This document shows, piece by piece, positions 28,347 through 38,727 of a DNA stretch of 64,000 nt. A program made the translations under genes and the position numbers. Position 1 is the stretch's first letter, and each line of letters opens with the position of its first letter. This stretch comes from Pontivivens insulae (lineage in GTDB: Bacteria > Pseudomonadota > Alphaproteobacteria > Rhodobacterales > Rhodobacteraceae): positions 682,001 to 746,000 of the forward strand of contig NZ_OMKW01000001.1 of the NCBI RefSeq assembly GCF_900302495.1, read 5' to 3'. A model generated the notes under the pieces. That model worked only from the letters and a program-made list of their open reading frames with translations, searched no databases and had not been told where the DNA came from.

Positions 28347-29248
28347 GGCCGCACGACACGGTGTCCGGCGGCGCGAATGCGCTGGGCCAGATGCGCGATA
28401 TGGGCCGGACCAACCTCGCAACATCCGCCAACAATGGTCGCGCCCGCCGCGATCCAGGTCATGGCATGATCGGCATAGGCCTCAGGCGTCAGTTCAAGCC
28501 GTTTGGTCAGCCCTTTGACGGTTCCGCCAAATTCAAGATCCCCGGCAAATTCGAACCCGTTTGCATAGGCCCCAAAAGGCACATGAACTGTCGCAAGGAT
28601 CGGCAAGCCTTGTGCAATAGCCTCGGGCCGAGAGCAATTCAGCAGGATCGCGTCGGCGCCCGCCTCGGCAACGGCACTAATCCCATCTTCCAACGGCTCG
28701 CCCGAGCGTAGGCGCGTTCCGTCACGATCATCGACGCTGAGTGCAATCCAGGCGAGGTGACCTGCGGCGACGATTGCGCGGGTGGCGGCGCCCGCCTCTC
28801 GGACACCAGACATCGTCTCGGCCAGCATTAGATCGCAATGATCGCCCTGTGCTGCAACCAGTCGCGCATAAGTCTGCTGCATCAGACCTTGCGGCGGCGC
28901 TGCATCAGGTCTGTAGCTCCACGCAAGCGGCGGCAGGCAGCCCGCGAGTGCCACATCACGGTCACCACGCGCAGCACTCGCAACGCGGATCGCAGCGGCC
29001 TGCAACCGTTCAAACAGCGCATCCGTATCCTCATCCGGTGCATGCCGGTGCAAACGTTCAGGCGTCACCGAATATGTGTTCAGTGTCGCCACAGTCGCGC
29101 CTGCCTCGAAGAAGTCACGGTGTACGGCTTCGACCAGATCTGGCCTGTCCGCCAGAACGCGGGCAGACCACATCGGTGTCGGATCCGCGTCATTCCGGGC
29201 GACAAGCTCTTGGCCCATGCCCCCGTCCAGCAGAACGATCTCAGCCAT
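28343..29248 (-). CDS. Homocysteine S-methyltransferase family protein
   Basis: Protein of 301 residues. It is a zinc-dependent (beta/alpha)8 methyltransferase of the BHMT/MmuM type. The N-terminus MAEIVLLDGGMGQEL is typical, and the zinc site GGCCEVGPAHI lies near the C-terminus, with an upstream Cys in LLNCSRPEAI. The methyl donor (betaine, S-methylmethionine or other) cannot be told from the sequence. It lies 12 bp downstream of purH on the same strand, so it may be part of the purH transcript. Confidence 0.85.
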   Translation of the reverse strand: MAEIVLLDGGMGQELVARNDADPTPMWSARVLADRPDLVEAVHRDFFEAGATVATLNTYSVTPERLHRHAPDEDTDALFERLQAAAIRVASAARGDRDVALAGCLPPLAWSYRPDAAPPQGLMQQTYARLVAAQGDHCDLMLAETMSGVREAGAATRAIVAAGHLAWIALSVDDRDGTRLRSGEPLEDGISAVAEAGADAILLNCSRPEAIAQGLPILATVHVPFGAYANGFEFAGDLEFGGTVKGLTKRLELTPEAYADHAMTWIAAGATIVGGCCEVGPAHIAHLAQRIRAAGHRVVRP

Positions 29249-29260
29249 CGCAAGTCTCCG

Positions 29261-30853
29261 TTAGTGGCGGAAGTGCCGCATACCTGTGAACACCATCGCC
29301 AGACCAGCATCATCCGCGGCAGCAATGACTTCTTCATCCCGCATAGAGCCACCGGGCTGAATCACGGCCTTCGCCCCGGCAGCCGCAGCGGACAGCAACC
29401 CGTCAGCAAAGGGGAAGAAGGCGTCAGATGCGACGACACAGCCCTGTGTGAGCGGCGTGTCGAGGCCCATGGCCTCTGCCATATCCTCGGATTTTCGCGC
29501 CGCGATCCGGGCGCTGTCGACCCGGCTCATCTGCCCGGCGCCCACGCCGACCGTCGCCCCATCCTTGACATAGATGATGGCGTTCGATTTCACGTGTTTC
29601 GCCACCCGCCAGGCAAACAGCATGTCGGCCATTTCCGCATCTGAAGGCGCGCGTTTGGTCACGACCTTCAGGTCGTCCATCGTGATACGCCCATTGTCAC
29701 GATCCTGCGCCAGCCAGCCACCCGCAACCTGCTTCATCATCAGGCCAGGAGCCGCCGGATCAGGCAGCGCATCGATCAACAACAGCCGCAGATTCTTCTT
29801 CTTGGCAAAAATATCCATGGCCGCCTCGTCTGCACCAGGCGCGATCACGACTTCGGTAAAGATCCCGGTAATCGCCTCGGCGGTTGCGGCGTCCAGCGGC
29901 TTGTTCAGTGCGATGATCCCGCCAAAGGCGGACGTGCGGTCGCAATCGAATGCGCGGGTATAGGCCTCAAGCAGAGTTTTACCGGTTGCGACACCACAAG
30001 GATTGGCGTGTTTGATGATCGCACAGGTCGGCGCGTCGTCGCCAAATTCGGCCACCAGCTCAACCGCCGCATCCGTGTCGTTGATGTTGTTATAGCTCAG
30101 AGCCTTGCCCTGGACCTGGCGGGCCGTGGCGACACCTGGACGGTTCGAGCCATCCGTGTAGAACGCTGCCCCCTGATGCGGGTTCTCGCCATAGCGCAGG
30201 CTTTCGGCCAGCGTGCCGCCAGCCGTGCGGCGACGCGGGGTCTTTTCGTCGAGCGCCTTGGCCATCCAGCTCGACACAGCGGTGTCATAAGCTGCCGTGC
30301 GGGCATAGGCGGTCAGGGCCATGCGCTGGCGGAACGCATAGGTCGTCTGACCGTCATTTTCCTCCAACTCGGCCAGCAGCGCTGTGTAGTCCTCTGCATC
30401 TACGATGGTGGTGACATCGCCGTGGTTCTTTGAGGCGGCGCGGATCATCGCTGGGCCGCCAATGTCGATGTTCTCAATGCAGGTCTCGTAATCCGCACCC
30501 TTGGCCACCGTTTCCTCGAACGGATAAAGGTTCACGACCAGCAGATCGATCGGCACGATCCCGTGCGCGTCCATCGCGCCAACATGGCCTGCATCGCCAC
30601 GCAGCGCCAGCAGACCGCCATGCACCATCGGGTGGAGCGTCTTCACGCGACCGTCCATCATTTCCGGAAAGCCGGTCAGTTCGCTGACGTCGCGCACGTT
30701 GAGGCCCGCGTCCCGCAGTGCCTTAGCGGTGCCGCCGGTCGAAACCAATTCAACCCCACGCGCGGCCAATGCCTTGCCCAGATCGACCAGCCCGGTCTTG
30801 TCGGATACGGAAAGCAGCGCGCGTTGCAGCGGAGCAAGGTTCGAAACGGTCAT
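29261..30853 (-). CDS. purH: Bifunctional AICAR transformylase / IMP cyclohydrolase
   Basis: Protein of 530 residues, normal length. It performs the last two steps of de novo purine synthesis. The N-terminal MGS-like cyclohydrolase domain begins [17 protein letters not shown] and includes [13 protein letters not shown] and [12 protein letters not shown]. The C-terminal transformylase domain carries the KHANPCGVA motif and ends [11 protein letters not shown], as is typical. It lies 15 bp downstream of the heparinase-family gene. Confidence 0.97.
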   Translation of the reverse strand: MTVSNLAPLQRALLSVSDKTGLVDLGKALAARGVELVSTGGTAKALRDAGLNVRDVSELTGFPEMMDGRVKTLHPMVHGGLLALRGDAGHVGAMDAHGIVPIDLLVVNLYPFEETVAKGADYETCIENIDIGGPAMIRAASKNHGDVTTIVDAEDYTALLAELEENDGQTTYAFRQRMALTAYARTAAYDTAVSSWMAKALDEKTPRRRTAGGTLAESLRYGENPHQGAAFYTDGSNRPGVATARQVQGKALSYNNINDTDAAVELVAEFGDDAPTCAIIKHANPCGVATGKTLLEAYTRAFDCDRTSAFGGIIALNKPLDAATAEAITGIFTEVVIAPGADEAAMDIFAKKKNLRLLLIDALPDPAAPGLMMKQVAGGWLAQDRDNGRITMDDLKVVTKRAPSDAEMADMLFAWRVAKHVKSNAIIYVKDGATVGVGAGQMSRVDSARIAARKSEDMAEAMGLDTPLTQGCVVASDAFFPFADGLLSAAAAGAKAVIQPGGSMRDEEVIAAADDAGLAMVFTGMRHFRH

Positions 30854-30868
30854 GGCAGGGCAGGTCCT

Positions 30869-32587
30869 TCAGTCGTCTGACAGGTCTGGCACCACATCCC
30901 TGATCGCAGTCGATCCGCCGTCGATCCGGCGCAGCACCCAGTTCACGCGCGTCGAATAGTCCATTGCAGCGCCGGTGACCACGATTTGTTGCGACAAACG
31001 CGGATTTACCCGCCGACTGTCGAGATAGGTCGAATTGGAAAGCCCGATTTCCCCGCCGGACTGCCGGAAAACCCAGACTTCACCCGATTTCAGCGTCAGA
31101 CTGACGGCCTCCCCTCCCAGGTCGAGCGTCGCTTCAACCTCGGGATGTAGGTGAAAGCGAATGGCAAAGGGGATGGGGGCGGCCTGCCGCTCTTTTGCGA
31201 ACCGCGCGCGCTCCCTGCTCGATTGCGCGCTCAGCGTATCTTCCCCGCGCAATTCATCGCCTGCCGGCGACAGGAACAGCCGGCGGGAATGGATCAGCCC
31301 CGACCGGTTCGAGTATCCGTCATGGGTTCCCAGAACCCAATGGCCCGAAGGGTCGCGGGTCTGCTCGACGGCAACGGTTGTCGGTCCGTTGATCATCGGC
31401 GTCGCCTCGGCAGAGCCAAAGCGCTGCACGTCCCCGAAATCGGCCATCGCCCGATTGGCAACTTCCAGCGTCGTGTGGGCCGCTGTTTCCCGCGCGGCCT
31501 TGCGCCAGTCCTCTCCAAACCGGTCCCCCGGTCCTTGGTTCACGATCATCTGGCGACGCCCGCTCGACATTTCGAAGGCGAGCGTTCCGGCATGGGCGCG
31601 GAACGGGTCGCTGGGCATCGGACCGCCATCCAATATCACGACGGTGCGCCCTGCTGAAATGCGTGAATACCCCATGGCGGTGGCCGGTCGCTGACCTGCC
31701 CTTTCGCGACTGTCGAGCAAAGCCTGATCCAGTGCACCTTCCGCACCGCGCCCCCCACCGTGAAAGCGGGCGAGCGCGCCGTCACCCATGCGCAGGGCAC
31801 GCAGCGCGGGAGCACATCGGGTGATGGCATCCAAATGCGTGCCTTCCGGTGCATGGCCCGCAGCCCGTTGCGCATCCGCGACCCAGACAAGAAGGGTGAA
31901 GATCTCCAGCAACTCTTCGGGGCTTCTGGATGGGATGGTTCCATCGGGACCAATCACGCCACAGGCTTTCGCCAGACCCCGGCGCGCGCTCTTCAAAGCC
32001 GACTCCGCCCCTTCGAGCGAAATCGCCGCATAGATCAGACCCGTCAGCGCCTCAAATCGGGGCAACCCATCCGCGGCATCATCCCAGGCGTGGTTGAGAT
32101 ATCCGGTCTGCCGCCCCAGCGACTTAAAAAACAGGTGAGAGGCGGTGGCCTCCTGCCCTTTCAGCAGAAAGGGCGCGTGTACGATCCAGCGAATCAGGCG
32201 ACGTCCGGTGATATCCGGATACCAACCGGGCCCCTTGGCCGCGCCGAACCGTTCAATCCACTCCCAAACCCAATCCTGTGCCAGCGCGCGCGACGCATCG
32301 TCCCCTGCTGCCGCCAGATCGTCCAGCCAGACAAAACCCTGCGCCTCAAGCTTTGCGGCCTCGCTTGGCTCCGGCAGGTTCCAGATCCCGCGCGGGCCCG
32401 CTTCGATCATCTCGCCGCCCAGTTGGAAGAGCCCGGCCTTCATCTGCCGGGCAAGGGCCGCATCCCCGATCCGTCGCGGCTCTGGCTGCGATCGGATTGC
32501 CTTCACCTTCGATGCAAAGGCAGAACGCAACGCCTGAACGCGATTGTCAGCGGCGCTTAGTCTGTTGCGAAGGGTAGGGCGGGCCAT
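30869..32587 (-). CDS. Heparinase II/III family protein
   Basis: Protein of 572 residues. An alpha/alpha-toroid region in the N-terminal half (WNLPEPSEAAKLEAQGF, then WIVHAPFLLKG) is followed by a beta-sandwich half (HDGYSNRSGLIHSRRLFLSPAGDEL), the architecture of heparinase II/III-like lyases. No signal peptide is evident. In alphaproteobacteria I recall this gene type next to purH and an RsmB-like gene; the substrate is unknown and could be an acidic cell polysaccharide. It lies 27 bp downstream of rsmB. Confidence 0.82.
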   Translation of the reverse strand: MARPTLRNRLSAADNRVQALRSAFASKVKAIRSQPEPRRIGDAALARQMKAGLFQLGGEMIEAGPRGIWNLPEPSEAAKLEAQGFVWLDDLAAAGDDASRALAQDWVWEWIERFGAAKGPGWYPDITGRRLIRWIVHAPFLLKGQEATASHLFFKSLGRQTGYLNHAWDDAADGLPRFEALTGLIYAAISLEGAESALKSARRGLAKACGVIGPDGTIPSRSPEELLEIFTLLVWVADAQRAAGHAPEGTHLDAITRCAPALRALRMGDGALARFHGGGRGAEGALDQALLDSRERAGQRPATAMGYSRISAGRTVVILDGGPMPSDPFRAHAGTLAFEMSSGRRQMIVNQGPGDRFGEDWRKAARETAAHTTLEVANRAMADFGDVQRFGSAEATPMINGPTTVAVEQTRDPSGHWVLGTHDGYSNRSGLIHSRRLFLSPAGDELRGEDTLSAQSSRERARFAKERQAAPIPFAIRFHLHPEVEATLDLGGEAVSLTLKSGEVWVFRQSGGEIGLSNSTYLDSRRVNPRLSQQIVVTGAAMDYSTRVNWVLRRIDGGSTAIRDVVPDLSDD

Positions 32588-32614
32588 GAGCGATCCTTGG
32601 GATATTGGCCGAGT

Positions 32615-33877
32615 CTAGCCCCGCTTTTTCAAAAGCGCGATATAGAACCCGTCCATTCCGCCATTTTCGAGCCAGTAATCGGGCCTCAGCCGCAATGCGC
32701 CGTCCTTTGCCCAGTGCGCCTCACCGCCCAGCGCCTCGGCATCGATGGCCTCCAGCGTGAAGGCGTCGTTCTCCGCAAGGAACTTCTCCACGGCCACTTC
32801 ACCCTCCGAGGGCAGCAGGGAACAGGTGCAATAGACCAGCCGCCCGCCGGGTTTGACGAAGTCGGCAGCCCGAGACAGCAATTTCCGCTGCAACGCGACG
32901 AGCCCTTTGTTTTCTTCACCGGTCTTGATGAAGGGCAGATCGGGGTGGCGGCGGATGGTGCCTGTCGCGGTGCACGGCGCATCCAGCAAAACCGCGTCGA
33001 ATGGTTGCTCTGGAGTCCAGTGCAATGCGTCTGCGGTCACAAGCTCTGCGTCGAGGCCCGTGCGCGCCAAATTTTCGCGCACCCGTTTCATGCGCGGGCC
33101 AGAGATATCCAGTGACGTGACCTGCGCGCCAGCGGCGGCCAATTGCAGCGTCTTGCCACCCGGTGCGGCGCACAGATCGAGCACGGTCTGACCGGCAACA
33201 TCGCCTAGGACTTTCGCAGGCAGCGCGGCTGCCGCGTCCTGCACCCAGAACGCACCTTCTTCATATCCAGGCAGCGCTGTCACCTGCGCCGACGCTATGC
33301 GGTAGGACCCCGTCGGCGCTTCATCCGCCTCCAGCCCGTCGGGCAGATCACCGCGCAATGTCAGGTCGAGCGGCGCACCGTTCGCGTGGCTTTGCTCAAT
33401 CGCAGCGACACCGTCTTCACCGTAGGCGCGCACCAGCGGCACACGCAGCCAGTGTGGCAGGGACTGTGGTTCCATCTCAGCCCAGATCTCCGCCCCCTCG
33501 CGTGAGATGTTGCGGGCAATCGCATTCACAAGGTTCTTCAGGTGAGCCGTCTTCCGATCCGCCCGCGCCGCATTCACTGCGGCATCAACCGCGGCATGGG
33601 GCGGGATGCCATCAATCAGCATCTCGGCGGCTGCGATCCGCAGGATCGTCAGAACCCGCGCGGGCGGCTTTTTGTGCAGGAACTGATCCAGCACGATCGT
33701 CAGCGGCTCCAGATTGCGCAGCACCATCGTGGCGAGGCTTTGCGCCCGCGCCTTGGATGGGCCGGGCAGATCGCGCGGCAGATCCTCGACCAACTCACCG
33801 ATCATGCGCTTGTCGCTCAGGACACCCTGAATGATATCCGCCGCAGCAATTCGCGCGGCCAGTCCCGGCGCGCTCAA
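32615..33877 (-). CDS. rsmB: RsmB/NOP-type rRNA (cytosine-C5) methyltransferase
   Basis: Protein of 420 residues. A NusB-like RNA-binding N-terminal domain (~1-135) is followed by a SAM-dependent methyltransferase. The SAM site is [12 protein letters not shown] at ~232. The two cysteines used by this family are in [10 protein letters not shown] (Cys302) and [13 protein letters not shown] (Cys352). The likely target is 16S rRNA C967, inferred from RsmB homology. The start overlaps the end of htpX by 4 nt, so the two are co-translated. Confidence 0.9.
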   Translation of the reverse strand: MSAPGLAARIAAADIIQGVLSDKRMIGELVEDLPRDLPGPSKARAQSLATMVLRNLEPLTIVLDQFLHKKPPARVLTILRIAAAEMLIDGIPPHAAVDAAVNAARADRKTAHLKNLVNAIARNISREGAEIWAEMEPQSLPHWLRVPLVRAYGEDGVAAIEQSHANGAPLDLTLRGDLPDGLEADEAPTGSYRIASAQVTALPGYEEGAFWVQDAAAALPAKVLGDVAGQTVLDLCAAPGGKTLQLAAAGAQVTSLDISGPRMKRVRENLARTGLDAELVTADALHWTPEQPFDAVLLDAPCTATGTIRRHPDLPFIKTGEENKGLVALQRKLLSRAADFVKPGGRLVYCTCSLLPSEGEVAVEKFLAENDAFTLEAIDAEALGGEAHWAKDGALRLRPDYWLENGGMDGFYIALLKKRG

Positions 33878-34815
33878 CGCCGTGCGCCCGTGCGTGGAAT
33901 CGAGCTGCGCCGCGTGGTCGGCGCGGGAGAGGTCATCGTCCGCGCGGCAGGTTGCGCCTCAACAGCAAAATTTGGGTCATTCGCGAGCTTCATCAGCGCC
34001 TCGATCCGGTTTTCGACATTAGGATGGGTCGAAAACAGATTATCGACGCCACGTCCAGTCAGCGGATTGACGATAAACATATGGGCAGAGGCCGGATCAC
34101 GCTCCGCGCTCTCCATTTCATGACGGGTAGAGCCGCCCGCGATCTTACGCAGCGCGTTGGCCAGACCCATCGGATCACGGGCGATCTCGGCCCCCATTTT
34201 GTCGGCGGAATACTCACGCGTCCGGCTGATCAACATCTGGATCATCATCGCGGCCATCGGTGCCAGAAAGATGGCGACAAGCATTCCGATCAGACCCAGC
34301 GGACCTGAATTGCGGCCATTGCCGCGAAACAGAAAGGCAAATTGCGTCAGCATCGAAATTGCGCCGCCAACTGTCGCCGCGACCGTCATGATCAACGTGT
34401 CGCGGTTCTTGATATGCGCCAGCTCATGCGCCATCACCCCGCGCACCTCTTGCGAATTCAACCGCTGTAACAACCCCGTGGTCGCAGCGACGGCGGCATG
34501 GTCCGGCGACCGGCCCGTGGCAAAGGCGTTTGGCTGGCTTTCCTGAATCAGATACACCTTGGGCATCGGCAAGTTCGCATTGCGCGCCAGGTCTTCAACC
34601 ATCTCATAAAGCTCTGGAACCGACTGCCGCGTGACAGGTTGGGCATTGTGCCTGCGCAGGACGCTTTCCCCGGAATTCCAGAACGCCCAGCCGTTCATCG
34701 CGATGGCGATGGCAAAGGCGATGGCCATGCCGCCGGTTCCGCCCAGAAGCCAACCCACGCCCATGAACAGGGCGGTCAGCGAGGCCAGCAACATCATTGT
34801 CTTCGCGTAGTTCAT
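33874..34815 (-). CDS. htpX: Membrane zinc metalloprotease HtpX
   Basis: Protein of 313 residues. I chose the ATG at 34815 ([17 protein letters not shown]) because it matches the family start; the open frame upstream does not. Two N-terminal membrane segments are followed by the catalytic HELAH at 130-134 and a third zinc-ligand region [10 protein letters not shown] at ~201, with two more hydrophobic segments between them. HtpX degrades misfolded inner-membrane proteins. The C-terminus has a short Ala/Pro/Arg-rich extension. Confidence 0.95.
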   Translation of the reverse strand: MNYAKTMMLLASLTALFMGVGWLLGGTGGMAIAFAIAIAMNGWAFWNSGESVLRRHNAQPVTRQSVPELYEMVEDLARNANLPMPKVYLIQESQPNAFATGRSPDHAAVAATTGLLQRLNSQEVRGVMAHELAHIKNRDTLIMTVAATVGGAISMLTQFAFLFRGNGRNSGPLGLIGMLVAIFLAPMAAMMIQMLISRTREYSADKMGAEIARDPMGLANALRKIAGGSTRHEMESAERDPASAHMFIVNPLTGRGVDNLFSTHPNVENRIEALMKLANDPNFAVEAQPAARTMTSPAPTTRRSSIPRTGARR

Positions 34816-34887
34816 GCCGCACTCCCTTGCTTGCACGGGCCAAAGGCGCATATGCCAGATCAGCACATGGATAACGGAGGATATAGG

Positions 34888-35073
34888 ATGACCGTTCCCT
34901 CTGATAAACAGAACCGCCTGAAAGAAGCCGCTGCGCGCGCGCTGGCCGAGGCGGAGGAGCGTAAGCGGAACACCCCACCCCTCGACCTGCCGACCGAACT
35001 GGGCGGGCGCGACGGGCCAGAGCCCATTCGCTTCGGCGATTGGGAGAAAAAGGGGATAACGTCAGACTTCTGA
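34888..35073 (+). CDS. DUF1674 protein (SDHAF4-like)
   Basis: Protein of 61 residues with a GGAGG site 7 bp before its ATG. The C-terminal half carries the family signature [18 protein letters not shown] followed by EKKGITSDF. Mitochondrial homologues (SDHAF4) assist maturation of the flavinylated succinate dehydrogenase subunit; bacterial function is assumed to be similar. It diverges from htpX and is 48 bp upstream of the aldehyde dehydrogenase gene. Confidence 0.88.
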   Translation: MTVPSDKQNRLKEAAARALAEAEERKRNTPPLDLPTELGGRDGPEPIRFGDWEKKGITSDF

Positions 35074-35121
35074 CTGTTCTATAAGACCGAAAACAGACGA
35101 CATAAAATTGCGGAGCCCACG

Positions 35122-36579
35122 ATGCTGAACCTCAAGAACGAAGCCCTCTTCGCCACCAAATCTTATATTGATGGCGAATGGGTCGGGGCCGACAATGGCG
35201 CGACCTTTGATGTCGTGAACCCCGCAAATGGTGAGACTGTGGCCTCCATCGCGGATCTGGGTCGGGCAGAAGTGGCGCGCGCGATCGACGCCGCCGATGC
35301 GGCACAGGCAAACTGGGCGGCCAAGCTGGCCTCCGAACGCTCTGCGATCATGATGAAGTGGTACGCCTTGATCATGGAGGCGCAGGAGGATCTCGCCCAG
35401 ATCATCACCGCCGAAATGGGCAAACCGATCAAGGAAGCGCGCGGCGAAGTTGCCTATGGCGCCTCCTTCATCCAGTGGTTTGCTGAGGAAGGGAAGCGCA
35501 TCTACGGCGACACCATTCCGCAGCACCAGCCCGACAAGCGCATCGTCGTGATCAAACAGCCCATCGGCGTTGTCGGCTCGATCACGCCGTGGAATTTCCC
35601 ACTCGCCATGATTACGCGCAAGCTTGCTCCCGGCCTCGCCGCGGGCTGCACCTGCGTCGCCCGTCCGGCGGAACTGACCCCGATGACTGCGCTTGCGCTG
35701 GCTGAGTTGGCCGAGAAGGCAGGCTTCCCCAAGGGCGTGTTCAACGTCGTCTCGGGCTCCAACTCCTCGGAGATGGGTAAAGAGCTGTGTGAGAATGACA
35801 AGGTCCGCAAGATCACCTTCACCGGCTCCACCCGCGTGGGCCGCATCCTGATGGAGCAGTGCTCGGGCACTATCAAGAAGATGAGCCTTGAGCTGGGCGG
35901 CAACGCCCCGTTCCTCGTCTTCGACGATGCTGACCTGGATGCAGCGGTCGAAGGCTGCATCATCTCCAAATTCCGCAATGCCGGTCAAACCTGTGTCTGC
36001 GCCAACCGCATCTACGTGCAGGCCGGGGTCTATGACGCGTTCGCGGAAAAGCTCGCAGCCAAGGTCGCCGAATTCAAAGTCGGCAATGGCTTTGATGAGA
36101 GCACGGATATCGGCCCGCTGATCTCAAAAGCGGGTAAGGAAAAGGTGCAGGACCACCTCGACGACGCAAAGGCCAAGGGCGCAACCATCATTCAGGGCGG
36201 CACTGACAGCGATGTGGGTGAGCTGTTCTTCACCCCAACGGTCGTCACCGGCGTCACCTCCGACATGAAGGTCACTCAGGAAGAAACCTTCGGCCCGGTC
36301 GCCCCGCTCTTCAAGTTCGAGACTGAGGAAGAGGGCGTCGCGGCAGCCAATGACACGATCTTCGGCCTGGCCGCCTATTACTATACCCGCGACATCGGCC
36401 GCAGCTGGCGCGTGGGTGAGGCGCTGGAATACGGCATCGTCGGCCTGAATACCGGCCTGATCTCAACTGAGGTGGCGCCGTTTGGTGGAGTGAAACAGTC
36501 AGGCCTTGGCCGCGAGGGCTCCAAATACGGCATCGAGGAATATTTGGAGATCAAGTATCTGTGCATGGGCGGCATTTGA
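35122..36579 (+). CDS. gabD: NAD(P)-dependent succinate-semialdehyde dehydrogenase
   Basis: Protein of 485 residues, normal for GabD. It oxidises succinate semialdehyde to succinate at the end of GABA degradation. Visible motifs are the NAD-binding GSTRVGRILMEQCSG, the general-base region LELGGNAPFLVFDDADL, and the catalytic Cys291 in NAGQTCVCANRIYV. The C-terminal EVAPFGGVKQSGLGREG supports succinate-semialdehyde specificity, though other aldehydes are possible. No GABA transaminase is adjacent. A strong hairpin follows it. Confidence 0.92.
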   Translation: MLNLKNEALFATKSYIDGEWVGADNGATFDVVNPANGETVASIADLGRAEVARAIDAADAAQANWAAKLASERSAIMMKWYALIMEAQEDLAQIITAEMGKPIKEARGEVAYGASFIQWFAEEGKRIYGDTIPQHQPDKRIVVIKQPIGVVGSITPWNFPLAMITRKLAPGLAAGCTCVARPAELTPMTALALAELAEKAGFPKGVFNVVSGSNSSEMGKELCENDKVRKITFTGSTRVGRILMEQCSGTIKKMSLELGGNAPFLVFDDADLDAAVEGCIISKFRNAGQTCVCANRIYVQAGVYDAFAEKLAAKVAEFKVGNGFDESTDIGPLISKAGKEKVQDHLDDAKAKGATIIQGGTDSDVGELFFTPTVVTGVTSDMKVTQEETFGPVAPLFKFETEEEGVAAANDTIFGLAAYYYTRDIGRSWRVGEALEYGIVGLNTGLISTEVAPFGGVKQSGLGREGSKYGIEEYLEIKYLCMGGI

Positions 36580-36594
36580 GGTTCGTGATTGAGA

Positions 36595-36617
36595 GGCTGG
36601 GGGCGCGTTCCCCAGCC
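36595..36617. terminator. Hairpin terminator between gabD and the M35-like gene
   Basis: A perfect 8-bp stem (GGCTGGGG at 36595-36602, CCCCAGCC at 36610-36617) with a 7-base loop sits 15 bp after the gabD stop and before the convergent gene's stop. A short CACCTTTATC follows on +. It is probably bidirectional. Confidence 0.7.
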
Positions 36618-36637
36618 CACCTTTATCACGCAAATGA

Positions 36638-37807
36638 TCACTCAAATGGCGGCTCGATCTCGACACGCAGCCCACCTGCCCCACCGCCATCATTCTTGAC
36701 GTAAAAGCGGATTTCGTTGTGCCCGTACCGCAATCCGGCCGCTTGTGTTGCCGAGAACTCCGTCCATTTGTTCCATGACGTATTGGACTGGCTCAATGGT
36801 TTCTCACCCACTTCATCATTATAGAGGACGGCCCGGCCATTGTCGTCGCAGGACCAGCGGCCGTTGATTGCATCGTGGTCAAAATCAAACGTGTCACTGA
36901 TTTGGATGAAGCTGACAAATAGGTGCTCACCATCATCATCCGGCACATCGACCCAGCGAGAGCGCTGATTTTCCTTGATCCACCCACTGGACGGTGCACG
37001 CGCAGTGGAAACACCAGCTGATGCGGATGTTAACGCGCTATGGATTGAGAAGAATTTGTTTGGTCCGAATGCATCGGGTGGCGTCGGTTGGCCAAAATAG
37101 CCAAGTCCGGTCTTGAATCCCGTCTCGAAGCGATCTGCCTGCAATTGCGCCCCGGGACCCGCGCGGTAAACCCAACCGCTCGACCAACCTTCAGCAACCG
37201 GTGGGCCAACAATGCCGTTTTTCAGTCCTTCAACGAAGTAAAAGCCATAAGACTCGGCACAATTTATAGCCGCTTCAGGATCAGATTTCGCAAGAGCTAT
37301 TACCTTGTCCATACCGTATGTTTTGTTCTGATCCACGACGCTGGTCGTTACGTTATGCGCCAATTCATGCACCAACGTATCCAGCTTTGAGTTATCGCCC
37401 GTCGTAGGCTGCTCTACGAACAGTTTCGACACCCACATTGAGGCATCTTGTGCATTTAAATAAGTATATGCGATCGTATCGTTAGATTTGTGGGGGTCGA
37501 GAGCGGCTGTCTCAACAACAATTTTCAGCTTCTTGATATGAAGAATTTCAGCCATTTTTGAAAAAACATTTGCAACAAACCGTGCGCGATCTTCATCAAA
37601 CGCCCCAAAATACTTTTCATAATGGACGAAATCTTTATCCACGGCAGTATAGCCGTATTGGCTAACGTTTACTGCATCTCGCTCTAGAAATTGCGCGGCA
37701 CCACGTAGGTTCTTTTTGGCGCTTGCGTGTATTTGCAAAATTTCAGCGCGAAAATTGGGATAGTCAGACTCATGTCCGCTCACCCAACTTATATCAAAAT
37801 CCGGCAT
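36638..37807 (-). CDS. M35-like (aspzincin) metallopeptidase homologue
   Basis: Protein of 389 residues with an AAGGA site before the ATG. HELAH is at 147-151, followed by VVDQNKTYG (Asp159, Tyr164-Gly165) and AINCAESYGFYF, which matches the HExxH...D..YG...N.(D/E)SY layout of M35 deuterolysin/Lys-specific peptidases. The D-to-YG spacing is longer than the GTxDxxYG form I know, so zinc ligation by Asp159 is not certain. Residues ~300-389 look like a beta-sandwich domain. No signal peptide is visible, although M35 enzymes are usually secreted. The 5' half is clearly more AT-rich than its neighbours, which suggests recent acquisition. Confidence 0.65.
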   Translation of the reverse strand: MPDFDISWVSGHESDYPNFRAEILQIHASAKKNLRGAAQFLERDAVNVSQYGYTAVDKDFVHYEKYFGAFDEDRARFVANVFSKMAEILHIKKLKIVVETAALDPHKSNDTIAYTYLNAQDASMWVSKLFVEQPTTGDNSKLDTLVHELAHNVTTSVVDQNKTYGMDKVIALAKSDPEAAINCAESYGFYFVEGLKNGIVGPPVAEGWSSGWVYRAGPGAQLQADRFETGFKTGLGYFGQPTPPDAFGPNKFFSIHSALTSASAGVSTARAPSSGWIKENQRSRWVDVPDDDGEHLFVSFIQISDTFDFDHDAINGRWSCDDNGRAVLYNDEVGEKPLSQSNTSWNKWTEFSATQAAGLRYGHNEIRFYVKNDGGGAGGLRVEIEPPFE

Positions 37808-37829
37808 ATTATCATTCCTTAGCCCATAA

Positions 37830-37878
37830 AGTATCAGTGTGCTGAAACGATAAGGCTAATTGGTACTGATATGATACT
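37830..37878. promoter_or_regulatory. Overlapping inverted repeats upstream of the M35-like gene
   Basis: AGTATCA (37830-37836) pairs with TGATACT (37872-37878), and TATCAGT (37832-37838) pairs with ACTGATA (37865-37871). They lie 23-71 bp upstream of the M35-like start in AT-rich DNA. They could be regulator half-sites. I see no clear -35/-10 pair. Confidence 0.25.
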
Positions 37879-37890
37879 AATTTCTTAGAC

Positions 37891-38727
37891 TTACCCCTCC
37901 CCCTCCAACAACGCCCGCAACCCCACCCGGTAATCCGGGTACTTCAACACCACCCCCAACTCATCCTTGATCCGGTCGTTACGCACCTTCTTGCTCTCCG
38001 CATAAAAGCTGCGCGCCATTGGGGTCATTTCCGCCTCCTCGATCGGAATTGCGGGGGGAACCGGTACACCCAGCAACTCAGCCGCATAGGCGATCACGTC
38101 TTGGGGTGGAGCGGGATCATCGTCGCAGACATTATAAGCCGTGCCGGGTGCAGGTCGCGCAATGCTTGCCGCGACCACCTGCGCGATATCCTCAACATGA
38201 GTGCGGGAGAAGACCTGGCCCTCCTTAATGATCCGGCGGGCGGTGCCTTTGCGCACCTTTGCAAACGGGCCGCGCCCAGGTCCATAAATCCCGGCCAGAC
38301 GAAAGATGTGCAGCGGCAGTCCCAACGCTGTCCACCCTGCCTCTGCGGTGACCCGCGCCTTGCCACGCTTCGTCGCGGGCAGGAGGGCTGAGCCTTCATC
38401 AACCCAATCGCCGCCGCGATCCCCATAGACCCCCGTCGTCGACAGATACCCGACCCATTCCGCCGGGGCCGCGCGCAAAGCCGCCTCGTAAGCCGCCAGA
38501 ACCGGATCCCCTTCAACCCCTGGCGCGACGGAAGTCAGGATATGTGTCGCCTCCCCGATCAGGGGTGCGAGGTCGGTTCCGGGCCAGACCACCGCCTCGA
38601 TCCCTTCCGCACGCAGGGCTACCGCTTTTTCCTCGGACCGGGTCGTGCCGATGATGCGGAATCCGTCCAGCAAGGGCACCAATGCGCGGGCAGAAAAGCC
38701 ATGGCCAATCGACAACAGAACCTTCAT
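37891..38727 (-). CDS. SDR/NAD-dependent epimerase family protein (YeeZ-like)
   Basis: Protein of 278 residues. I chose the ATG at 38727 ([20 protein letters not shown]), which overlaps the queG stop by 4 nt and starts directly at the Rossmann glycine-rich loop. An atypical extended SDR pattern follows: [29 protein letters not shown], broken as [11 protein letters not shown] and a Lys in place of the usual YxxxK spacing, then [13 protein letters not shown] and [14 protein letters not shown]. The substrate is unknown. It is the last gene of the GST-queG-SDR operon. Confidence 0.8.
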   Translation of the reverse strand: MKVLLSIGHGFSARALVPLLDGFRIIGTTRSEEKAVALRAEGIEAVVWPGTDLAPLIGEATHILTSVAPGVEGDPVLAAYEAALRAAPAEWVGYLSTTGVYGDRGGDWVDEGSALLPATKRGKARVTAEAGWTALGLPLHIFRLAGIYGPGRGPFAKVRKGTARRIIKEGQVFSRTHVEDIAQVVAASIARPAPGTAYNVCDDDPAPPQDVIAYAAELLGVPVPPAIPIEEAEMTPMARSFYAESKKVRNDRIKDELGVVLKYPDYRVGLRALLEGEG

